A stretch of DNA of 56,372 nucleotides from an uncultured Nitrospira sp. (GTDB lineage Bacteria; Nitrospirota; Nitrospiria; Nitrospirales; Nitrospiraceae). Shown one piece after another: positions 43,108 through 50,865 of this stretch. The notes under the pieces were generated by a model. That model saw nothing but the letters and a program-made list of their open reading frames with translations, ran no database searches and was not told where the DNA came from. The first letter of the stretch is position 1; each line of letters starts with the position of its first letter. The position numbers and the translations under genes are program-made. Location of the stretch: NCBI GenBank assembly GCA_902500785.1, contig CABVRW010000022.1, positions 1 to 56,372 on the forward strand, read 5' to 3'.

Positions 43108-46100
43108 TTACTGGCCAAGATACCAATATTGAAGGAAGGAAATCACCGCGAGGATGCTGGCACTAAATACCGGATTGAGAACCAATGGCGTGTAGGCCCC
43201 TTTCTGAACGTGCTCGATGTCCTCTAGTGCCAGGCGCAGCTGATCTGCACAAACCTTTTGTTGCGTCCCCATTCCTGTTACAGCAAGCAGGTGCTCACGA
43301 AAATATCCAATGGCAAGGTCACGAGCTTGTCTGGCTCTCGATCTTAGAATGATCGTACTACCGGCCGCCAGACCAGCATAGATGAGCCAAATCATAATCA
43401 GCGCGAGAGGAAAATCCCAATTGTCGAAAAGCCGATTCCGAGACAATATCATAAAGAACAAGGCGATGAAGGGGCAAAATACGAGTTTATGCACCGCGTG
43501 AGTTTGATCCGCAATGCACCTCACCATAATCAAACCTGGAAGATACCGACGATCTAACTCGAACCGGGAATGAAATTTAGCAAGCGTCTTATCCGGCCAC
43601 CGTATGGATGTCGTCTTGAGTCGTGTTATGAAGCTCTGGCTCAGCAACACGGCATCGAACACAAACATGTTTAAGAAGACCATCGATAAAACTGCCGCCC
43701 ACGTCACACCAGCCACTATTTTGCAGTTAGTAATTCCTCGGCAGGGGCTGGATGGCGGACCAGGCGATGCAATGACAGCCAAAATGATGAAAATGAGAAA
43801 TAGATAAATTACGAGTAAGCTCAGAGATCGGACGACTCGGTTTCTATAGAGAGCGGCCCGTGAGTAATCGTGCCATATTCGAGCGATGCTCGCACTACCA
43901 TCGGTTGGTTGCGGTACCGACTTAATCCAAATTATGGACCTAAGAAGCACGCATACCTGTTCACGTAGGCTGCCTTTGGGTCTATAGGAAGGGAGCGCAA
44001 ATTCTTCTTTCAATTCACTCTGACTGGATCGAAGCGCATAGTAGGCTCTGACCAAACATCCAAGACACCATGCAATCACGAGAGAGCGGATGATGATGCT
44101 TGGCCAGGTGCTCACCCCGTCGGAAATGCTGAACGGCTCACCCTCCCATCTATCCTCCAAAATCACCCGTATCAGCCGATCCACTCCTCCCACGACCGTG
44201 AAAGCTCCGACACTGGCTATTATTGTCAGCGCAACGACCCTCCAATGCCATGTGACTCTTTCAGCGACATCGCCCTTCGCCCAATTCCACATTTTCCCAG
44301 GCAGTTGAGTGAACACGACAAGACTCACTAGCACCGCCACCAGGAGCCAGAACACAGTGTGACGGAATCGAAGGCGATAATCCGCGTTCAAAATTTTCCA
44401 CCAGGGTCTCATCCCCAGAGGAAACAGTTCACGCGGGGGCTGAATCATTTCTATTTCTCCCACCCGCGACGGGACGGCTCCTCGGTCAGCAGAGAGGTCG
44501 ACTGGACCATGGCGCCCGACCTCGAATAGTCGTGGACAAAGCAGCGCGGAGAACGGTTTCGGACTCAAATCGATTTCGTATCGGTCAAATAGTAACTCCA
44601 TACTCTCAAAACCAGTTTCCGGACACACCATTGTCGATGGTGTCGACGACCGCACAGACCTGATGTGGCCCAAGGCTCGAAGCATCGTAAAAAAACCTGA
44701 GGTCTGATAACTGTTCCGGAAAGGGGGGATATCATGCTGGATTCCACTATGGAGATTCAGACCAAAGGGTGACGCGACAACGAGGTTGCGCGCCCACTTT
44801 GATTCACGCTCCTGAAGCAACCGCGCATCCAAATCAGTTGTAAAAAAAATCGCGTTGGGAAATTCTTCTCGAACAGCCCTCAGAATGAGCAAGGTGTCAT
44901 ACACGTCGCTGCCGAGCACCCCGATCGCCTTCGGCGGCTTCCCAATGGACCCGCTGGCCTCGTCAGCATCCTGCTTCATTCTTGCAACTAACCTGCGCAG
45001 ATAATCCAGCTGGCTCTCCCCATCCGGGCGTTCGAGGCCTTCAACCGTCTTATCTTGATGCTTCTTGTCATTCGAGTTCGATCGGCCGCTTTTTTTATCG
45101 TTCTCTGCCTCCCCGCTTTTCTTACTGGCTCCTGGTGTCAGGCCATCGAGGCCGCGGAGATAGGAATAGCGGGAGATCCTCATCTCAAGCGCATCCCAAC
45201 GTTCTGGGTGTTCTATCTGGGAACGAATGGCCCGAGAGATAGATTGGCACTCCCTAAACCGTTTATAGAGGACAGCGTCACGCCGATTCCTTTCTGCCCC
45301 CTCGTCCATACTCTCGACTTTATTTAGTTCATCGGTAATATTCTCACTAGCAACCACACAAGCTGCCGCTCTGAAAACAATTGGAAGCGCTCGGCCATAG
45401 AACGTGTCCCATTCTCCGATAAGCGCAATGGGATCTTCGCCTATTTTGACCTGTCGCCTTCCAAGTTCTCCCACCAAGGCGAGAGACATCTCTTCATCGC
45501 CCTCGACGGTATGCTCGAGGACAACACCTGCATTAGCCAGTTGGGCGGCCAAATTTTTCCTGCACGATTGACCCCCTTCGCACCTATGGGTATTGGCTTG
45601 CCCATTCGAATCAATCCCTTGCAAAAGAAGTTCAGGAGAGGCTGTGGCCCAAGGTGAATAAAGGGCGATCTTGAACGACGTAGGGCCCTCAAGAGATCCT
45701 ATGTTCGGCCACCATTTAGGCGCAGCCTGATCTCGTGCGTTCTGTAGCATAACCCTGAGCATGCTGGAGCTAGGTGGGCCGATAATCTTAAACTCGAGCT
45801 TGGCCATACACTCTACAGAATGCCGCCCTCCACAGACATCGGCCCAATACTGGCTCGCAAGCAACCCTGAAATTTCATTCAGTCTATTCAACGGCCTCTC
45901 TCCCAGACTGTCATCCGTCGCCCAGACTAGGAGAACCCGATCGTAGTGCTGCTTGTAATCCTTGTCCTGATGACATTGTCTAGTCTTTCTCGCCTTATAC
46001 CACTCGAACGGAACGAGGCTCTGCCCAACCTCGAAGTACCCGATGTGCTCTTCGTCGGCCGGCACAAGGCACGCCACACCGAGAGCGGAGAGTGCTGCAT

Positions 46101-46455
46101 AGCGGTCGCGCAACCGCTTCTCATGGTTCTCGGCATATGGACTTCCCTCGGTAATGATGATGAGAACCCCGATATGCACCCCGGGGTCTTCCCTGCTCTC
46201 AAAGTGAATACTGGAGAAACTGTGGTTGTGGCGTGGCTGTTCGGTACGGTCGCTTTGCTGATGAGATTCTGCCGCTTCTATCGGGTCCTGCCAGAGTCGC
46301 GCCTGAATCAGTTCCGCTTCCCGGCCTATGGCTGGTTCAACCACAGGGCGTGAGCTGAGAAGAGGCTCACGTACCAGCCAGAGCGTAGCTAAGGCCATGG
46401 CGAGTCCGACGACTGTTGTGATGGGAATTTTTGATTCTTCCCGATCCCCTGCCAT
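43108..46455 (-). CDS. Large membrane protein with periplasmic-binding-like ectodomain, unknown family
   Basis: The 1115-aa protein has a signal anchor (~12-29), a ~660-residue outer region, then about eight membrane helices (~699-717, 739-756, 788-805, 880-897, 914-938, 990-1005, 1015-1036, 1094-1113). The outer region holds type-1 periplasmic-binding-like strands: HIGVLIIITEGSPYAENH (~94), FKIALYSPW (~261), PIALIGEWDTFYG (~342) and AIGVLGSDVYDTLLILRAV (~510) with FFTTDLDARLL. A charged K/S/D-rich insert (~440-480) interrupts it. I recognise no transporter, kinase or nuclease motif after the helices. The base composition is visibly lower in GC than both flanks, which suggests transfer. GAGGGG sits 6 bp before the start. 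Confidence 0.8.
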   Translation of the reverse strand: MAGDREESKIPITTVVGLAMALATLWLVREPLLSSRPVVEPAIGREAELIQARLWQDPIEAAESHQQSDRTEQPRHNHSFSSIHFESREDPGVHIGVLIIITEGSPYAENHEKRLRDRYAALSALGVACLVPADEEHIGYFEVGQSLVPFEWYKARKTRQCHQDKDYKQHYDRVLLVWATDDSLGERPLNRLNEISGLLASQYWADVCGGRHSVECMAKLEFKIIGPPSSSMLRVMLQNARDQAAPKWWPNIGSLEGPTSFKIALYSPWATASPELLLQGIDSNGQANTHRCEGGQSCRKNLAAQLANAGVVLEHTVEGDEEMSLALVGELGRRQVKIGEDPIALIGEWDTFYGRALPIVFRAAACVVASENITDELNKVESMDEGAERNRRDAVLYKRFRECQSISRAIRSQIEHPERWDALEMRISRYSYLRGLDGLTPGASKKSGEAENDKKSGRSNSNDKKHQDKTVEGLERPDGESQLDYLRRLVARMKQDADEASGSIGKPPKAIGVLGSDVYDTLLILRAVREEFPNAIFFTTDLDARLLQERESKWARNLVVASPFGLNLHSGIQHDIPPFRNSYQTSGFFTMLRALGHIRSVRSSTPSTMVCPETGFESMELLFDRYEIDLSPKPFSALLCPRLFEVGRHGPVDLSADRGAVPSRVGEIEMIQPPRELFPLGMRPWWKILNADYRLRFRHTVFWLLVAVLVSLVVFTQLPGKMWNWAKGDVAERVTWHWRVVALTIIASVGAFTVVGGVDRLIRVILEDRWEGEPFSISDGVSTWPSIIIRSLVIAWCLGCLVRAYYALRSSQSELKEEFALPSYRPKGSLREQVCVLLRSIIWIKSVPQPTDGSASIARIWHDYSRAALYRNRVVRSLSLLVIYLFLIFIILAVIASPGPPSSPCRGITNCKIVAGVTWAAVLSMVFLNMFVFDAVLLSQSFITRLKTTSIRWPDKTLAKFHSRFELDRRYLPGLIMVRCIADQTHAVHKLVFCPFIALFFMILSRNRLFDNWDFPLALIMIWLIYAGLAAGSTIILRSRARQARDLAIGYFREHLLAVTGMGTQQKVCADQLRLALEDIEHVQKGAYTPLVLNPVFSASILAVISFLQYWYLGQ

Positions 46456-46704
46456 AAGAGCCCCTCACATCCCTGTGGCTGGACTCATGGATGTAGCACC
46501 CACTGGTCGATCCAGCAAAAGCTATGCCTGCATCTAAGCTCCGCTGGACCACAACTCTCCAGCGCTAGAGGATGAACTAATAAAGGATTACTGGTGCGCG
46601 CGATGCTCAGCCAGCGATGAGGGGAAGAGTATCTTCCTCGATACGATATGTATCTATTCAGATAAGTACAAGAGGCTAGGGCTTTGCTCGATGACGTGGT
46701 AATG

Positions 46705-48180
46705 CTACGACGAGCAGCTGACGCTGAGGTGTTTGCCCCAGTTCGGAGGCGGGACGGCATAGGATTCCATGCCGGGCTGTTCGGTATAGGGGTGGTGCAA
46801 CAGCGTCAGGAGCCGGTCGATTTCGGAATAGTCTTTCTGCTGGGCCTTCTCGATGGCCCCTTGGGCGAGATAGTTACGCAGGACGTATTTGGGATTGACC
46901 TGATCCATTCGAGTCCGGCGCTCCGCGTCTCGGCTCCGTTCACGCTGCAGACGGTCGCGATACTGACCGGCCCAGGTATCGAACCGTTCCGGATTCAAGA
47001 AGTGTTCACGCAGCCGTTCGTTCTTCGCGCCGGCGTCGGATGAAAACGTGCCGAGTTCGCGCCAGAAGATCGTGTAATCGACACGGCTGCCGACCATGAG
47101 TGACTTCAACTCCTGCAACAAGGTCTCGTCCTCTCCATGGTCTTCAACCAAACCCAACTTGGCGCGCATGTGCGCTCGATAGTGTCCATCCACGATTGCT
47201 TGATAGCCATCCAGAGCCGATTTCAGCTCTTCCTTGGGCGCGAGCGCCAGCAGAGTTTGCGCCAGGCAGCTGAGGTTCCAGAGCCCGATGTACGGCTGCT
47301 GGTTGAAGGCGTAGCGTCCGTTATAGTCCGAGTGGTTGCAGATGAAGCCGGGCTCGTAGTCGTCCATGAAACCATAGGGGCCATAGTCCAAAGTTAGGCC
47401 AAGGATCGACATGTTGTCCGTATTCAACACGCCATGCGACCAGCCGACGGCTTGCCAATGGGCAATCAGTTTCGCCGTGCGCTCGACCACCTCCGCGAAC
47501 AAGCGGGCATATTTGTCGGCGGTCTGCGCAAGGTCGGAGAAATGCATCTCGATGGTGTAATCGGCCAGCCGCTGCAGATGTTCATGTTGTTTGCGGTAAT
47601 AGAAAATCTCAAACGTGCCGAATCGCACATGCGACGGCGCCATCCGGACGATCGTGGCGGCGGTTTCGACCTGCTCGCGATAGACCTTGTCGTCGCTGCC
47701 GACCAGGCACAGCGCACGCGTCGTCGGGATGCCGAGTCCGTGCATGGCTTCGCAACCGAGATATTCACGGACGGCCGAACGGAGCACCGAGCGTCCATCC
47801 CCGTCCCGCGAGAACGGCGTCATGCCCGCGCCCTTGAGATGCAGATCCCAGCGTTCGCCGCGTCCGTTCTTCACTTCTCCGAGGAGAATCGCCCGCCCGT
47901 CGCCGAGCTGCGGCACATACACGCCGAACTGATGGCCTGAGTAAAGCATGGCCAATGGCTCCATGCCCGGCACCAGGAGGCTGCCGCCGAAGACTCCGGC
48001 GAACTCCGGCCGCGTCGCTTCCCGAGGATCGAGATCGAGCAACTCCATCGCCGCCCGGTTCGCGCTGATCAGAAACGGCGGTGCGGTGAACGGCGTCGGG
48101 TTCACCTTGGCGTAGCACACCTCCGGCAGGCGGGCGTAACTATTGTCGAACGTGAGCGTTTCGAGGCGATGAAGCGTCAT
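46705..48180 (-). CDS. selO: Protein adenylyltransferase SelO (YdiU/UPF0061)
   Basis: The 491-aa protein has the normal length and motifs of SelO: LGDGRAILLGEV, WDLHLKGAGMTPFSR, GVLNTDNMSILGLTLDYGPYGFMDDY. SelO is a pseudokinase that transfers AMP to Ser/Thr/Tyr of target proteins such as sucA and grxA, in response to oxidative stress. The C-terminus ends SVSCSS, with Cys489 in the place where some SelO proteins have selenocysteine. The gene is 19 bp after the MpsC-like gene and co-directional, so they form an operon. Confidence 0.93.
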   Translation of the reverse strand: MTLHRLETLTFDNSYARLPEVCYAKVNPTPFTAPPFLISANRAAMELLDLDPREATRPEFAGVFGGSLLVPGMEPLAMLYSGHQFGVYVPQLGDGRAILLGEVKNGRGERWDLHLKGAGMTPFSRDGDGRSVLRSAVREYLGCEAMHGLGIPTTRALCLVGSDDKVYREQVETAATIVRMAPSHVRFGTFEIFYYRKQHEHLQRLADYTIEMHFSDLAQTADKYARLFAEVVERTAKLIAHWQAVGWSHGVLNTDNMSILGLTLDYGPYGFMDDYEPGFICNHSDYNGRYAFNQQPYIGLWNLSCLAQTLLALAPKEELKSALDGYQAIVDGHYRAHMRAKLGLVEDHGEDETLLQELKSLMVGSRVDYTIFWRELGTFSSDAGAKNERLREHFLNPERFDTWAGQYRDRLQRERSRDAERRTRMDQVNPKYVLRNYLAQGAIEKAQQKDYSEIDRLLTLLHHPYTEQPGMESYAVPPPNWGKHLSVSCSS

Positions 48181-48199
48181 CGATTCAGTGTCCCGTCAG

Positions 48200-48562
48200 C
48201 TATCGGAAGTTGGCTTCGAGATCGGATTCCAACGTGAAGACGAAAATGCGCTCGCCGACCACGGTGTCGATGTCGGTAAACAACGCCGTGATTTTCGCAC
48301 CGATCAGATCCGCCACCTGTTCACAGAGGCGTTCACGGCCCTGCGCGATGAGGTTCTGGCGAAGACGTTTCACCATATCAATGCCTTCAGCCGTCTTGGC
48401 CAGTTGGCGCTCTGCGGGGGTCAGCACACCCTTGAGCCGCACCACCAGCATATCCCGCACAATGAAGACCCGGACCTCGTCCGGGCCACGCCCCAGAAAT
48501 TCCTGTTCGAACTTGATAATCGCCGTCCGAACGGCGGCTTCCTTTTCTCCCTTGCTGGCCAC
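48200..48562 (-). CDS. DUF2294 / MpsC-type protein
   Basis: The 120-aa protein has the DUF2294 (Pfam MpsC) pattern: EKEAAVRTAIIKFEQEFLGRGPDEVRVFIVRDMLVVRLKGVLTPAE near the N-terminus and GERIFVFTLESDLEANFR at the end. In Staphylococcus aureus the mpsABC operon encodes a NuoL-like subunit, a DUF2309 subunit and this protein; Bacillus YbcI is similar. Its exact role is unresolved. Here it is not in the dab operon but divergent from it across a 553-bp gap, upstream of selO. That proximity supports a functional link. Confidence 0.86.
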   Translation of the reverse strand: MASKGEKEAAVRTAIIKFEQEFLGRGPDEVRVFIVRDMLVVRLKGVLTPAERQLAKTAEGIDMVKRLRQNLIAQGRERLCEQVADLIGAKITALFTDIDTVVGERIFVFTLESDLEANFR

Positions 48563-49004
48563 AGGCGGTCACGTCCTTTTCGTCGTCCACTGAACAGGGT
48601 CCGGCCGATTATACGCACGGGGCGACGATTTCATCCAGTCCAACGGATGCTCCTCTCCGTGGAGGGAATTGTCGAATGGGAGAACCGCCTGCCGTGTCGC
48701 TTTGACAGCGCGTCTCGTCAGCCTCGCTGCACCGGCTGACATCAATATGGCAGGATCCCGCGACCTGACCATCCGCTGACGCGACGAACAAGGAATGGTG
48801 TGAGAACGATGGTCGGGGTACGGCGTGCTCGACTGGGCCCAGCGGACCAACCGCGTGGTGATGGTGATTCGACTTTCCACTTGCATTTAGGGGCCCGCGC
48901 GGCTACATCTTACGTCGCGTTCCGGTGGTGCCGCCGAGAGGCCGTGAATCGCGCGCGGCCAGGACCCACGTTATTGATGTCATGAGACAGGCAGTAGGGT
49001 CTAG

Positions 49005-49095
49005 CCGGTGTTTCCCCTCAGGGAAAGGCCGGGGACAGTGCAGGCCAGTCGTTGGTTCCTTGTTTCAAGGACCGTCGGCTGGCCTTTTTCTTTTC
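49005..49095 (+). promoter_or_regulatory. Structured leader of dabB: hairpin followed by intrinsic terminator
   Basis: Hairpin 1 (49005-49032): CCGG-TG-TTTCCC, loop CTCA, GGGAAA-GG-CCGG. Hairpin 2 (49043-49084): GGCCAG ... CTGGCC with an inner arm CCTTG-TTT-CAAGG, followed at once by TTTTTCTTTTC (49085-49095). A terminator in the plus direction with no plus-strand gene upstream, 20 bp before the dabB ATG, is most simply an attenuator or riboswitch expression platform. I could not match it to a known riboswitch class. Confidence 0.65.
49043..49095 (+). terminator. Rho-independent terminator in the dabB leader
   Basis: A long GC-rich stem (outer arm GGCCAG/CTGGCC) ending directly in TTTTTCTTTTC. 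It lies upstream of dabB, so it should limit transcription of the whole carbon-uptake operon unless prevented by an anti-terminator fold or factor. Confidence 0.75.
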
Positions 49096-49115
49096 ATGGA
49101 GTACATGGGGTCGAC

Positions 49116-50810
49116 ATGTCGTTCTTCGCGCTCGTCCCACTGCTGCCGCTCCTGACGGCATTCATCGTGATGACCGGCGATCGCGCGGAGCAGGACCGGA
49201 ATGCCAGGGCCGGGCTGTTCCCCATCATGGCGTCCTTTCTCGGGTCCCTCATCATCCTGATACGGGTCACCTCCGGAGACCCGATTACGATTCAACTCTA
49301 CGATCCGGCCGCCATCGCCAATCCCGCCTTCCCGATCGGGTTCTATATCGACCGTCTCAGTGCGGTGATGATGGTCCTCATCACGGGCGTGACTACCCTC
49401 ATTTATCGCTACTCGATGGGCTACATGTATCAGGATCGCGGGTATCGCCGGTACCTCGGCATGCTCGCCATCACGACTGCGGTGCTGCTCTGCATGGTCT
49501 CCAGCGCCAATCTGGTGATGTTGTTTATCTTCTGGCAAATTCTCTCCTGGCTGCTGTTTCTTCTGGCGCACAACCACGCGCATGCCGCCACGTTGTCCGG
49601 CGCCTCCAACACCTTCACCCTGTTGCGCATCAGCGATGCGGCGTTTCTCGCAGGGATCGTCCTGGCCTATTCCCTCTATGGCACCTTCGAGTTTCACTCC
49701 CTGTTCGCCCGCGCCGCAGCGACGCCCGTCACCCTGTCCCTCTGGCCGGCACTCGGCTGGGAGATGAATGGGAGCACGGCGGTCACGCTGCTCATTTTCA
49801 TCGGAGCCATGGGCAAGTCGGCGCAATTCCCGATTCACACCTGGCTGCCGCGGTCACTCTATGCACCGACGCCGGTCCACGCGCTCCTGCATGCCGGCAT
49901 CATCAACGCCGGTGGTTACCTATTGAACCGTCTGGCCCCGCTCTACGGCCTGAGCCCGACCACCCTCCATGTCGTCTTCGTCATTGGGATGCTCACCGCC
50001 ATTCTTGGCGCGACCATGATGTTGACCCAGAACGACATCAAAAAGACGCTTGGCTTTTCGACCATCGGCCAAATGGGCTACATGATTATGGAATGTGGTT
50101 TGGGTGCATTTTCCCTCGCCGTCTTCCATCTGATCGCGCATGGCCTGTTCAAGGGCACGGTCTTCCTGAACTGCGGCAACGTGATCCACAAGGCTCGCCA
50201 AGAGCCCTCGTTCCCGCAAATCGACCGTGAGGCGGAAGAAAGCGAATTCTCCAACCTGACTTGGTCCACCGGATTCTTGACGACGTTGCTGCTGCCGCTC
50301 GTGATTCTGCTCGTCACGCATGGTGTCTTGAGAATTCCGCTCATCGACTCACAGGGCACCGTCATTTTCCTCTTCTTCATCTGGGTCACCTCCTCGCAAG
50401 CGATTCTCTCGCTGACACGCATTCGCGCCGTGGCCTCGTGGAAGGTCTCTGCCGCCATGCTGGTGACGCTCGTCATCGTGGTCTTCACCTACCTGTTTGC
50501 GGTGGAGAGCTTTACACACTTCCTGTATCCGAATCCGGACGTCGTGGCGTTCTATTTCAAGGCCGCGGCGTTGCCGGGCCGGCTCTTCGACAGCCTGGTG
50601 GTCGGAACCACGTTGCTGACGATCCTGAGCTGGGTGTATCTCTACGCCCATGCGCATGGACGCACGGTCACAATTCCCGGATGGATCGAAGTGTTCCTCG
50701 TCCGCCTGTATGTCCTGTTCATGAACCGCCTCTATCTGGATCAGCTCTATCTCAAGTTCGGCCGATTCGTGACATTCGTCGCCCACCACCTGGAAAAGCG
50801 GCTCTCGTGA
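49116..50810 (+). CDS. dabB: DIC transporter membrane subunit DabB (NuoL/MpsA-like)
   Basis: The 564-aa integral membrane protein has 13-14 helices and the proton-antiporter fold of complex I subunit NuoL. MGKSAQFPIHTWLP holds Lys234 (TM7), followed by HALLHAGIINAGGYLL (TM8, His255 and His259), NDIKKTLGFSTIGQMGYM and Lys346 in a later helix. At the position of the NuoL TM5 Glu the sequence reads FWQILSW, Gln141. Lengths and gene order match DabB of DAB carbon-concentrating systems, which couple cation flow to inorganic carbon uptake with DabA. The start at 49116 avoids the leader hairpin; an in-frame start at 49008 would lie inside it. Confidence 0.9.
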   Translation: MSFFALVPLLPLLTAFIVMTGDRAEQDRNARAGLFPIMASFLGSLIILIRVTSGDPITIQLYDPAAIANPAFPIGFYIDRLSAVMMVLITGVTTLIYRYSMGYMYQDRGYRRYLGMLAITTAVLLCMVSSANLVMLFIFWQILSWLLFLLAHNHAHAATLSGASNTFTLLRISDAAFLAGIVLAYSLYGTFEFHSLFARAAATPVTLSLWPALGWEMNGSTAVTLLIFIGAMGKSAQFPIHTWLPRSLYAPTPVHALLHAGIINAGGYLLNRLAPLYGLSPTTLHVVFVIGMLTAILGATMMLTQNDIKKTLGFSTIGQMGYMIMECGLGAFSLAVFHLIAHGLFKGTVFLNCGNVIHKARQEPSFPQIDREAEESEFSNLTWSTGFLTTLLLPLVILLVTHGVLRIPLIDSQGTVIFLFFIWVTSSQAILSLTRIRAVASWKVSAAMLVTLVIVVFTYLFAVESFTHFLYPNPDVVAFYFKAAALPGRLFDSLVVGTTLLTILSWVYLYAHAHGRTVTIPGWIEVFLVRLYVLFMNRLYLDQLYLKFGRFVTFVAHHLEKRLS

Positions 50811-50865
50811 CCATTCAACGCGGCACCGCGAACCACCGCGCAGCGTCGGCAGGCGGAGGCCGGTC

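Larger units (their letters stand above)
48563..49115. other. Divergent region carrying the dabB leader
   Basis: This 553-bp gap lies between the MpsC-like gene (minus) and dabB (plus). The last ~110 bp form two hairpins (see 49005-49095). The first ~440 bp has no convincing gene; frames there are short, with poor starts. A possible -35-like TTGCAT (48881) and -10-like TACATC (48904) 17 bp apart are weak. Confidence 0.55.

Noticed and set aside
43108-46455. Call of a defence island or prophage for the low-GC gene
   Set aside because: No integrase, phage gene, toxin, nuclease or attachment site flanks it. Low GC alone does not show a defence role.
48881-48909. Possible sigma-70 promoter TTGCAT / TACATC for dabB
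   Set aside because: Only three of six bases match at each box, and the region is GC-rich enough to make such pairs by chance.
49005-49040. Known riboswitch class in the dabB leader (tried ZTP, c-di-GMP, fluoride, cobalamin and lithium/sodium types)
   Set aside because: None of the conserved core words I know for these classes is present. Kept only as an unclassified attenuator.
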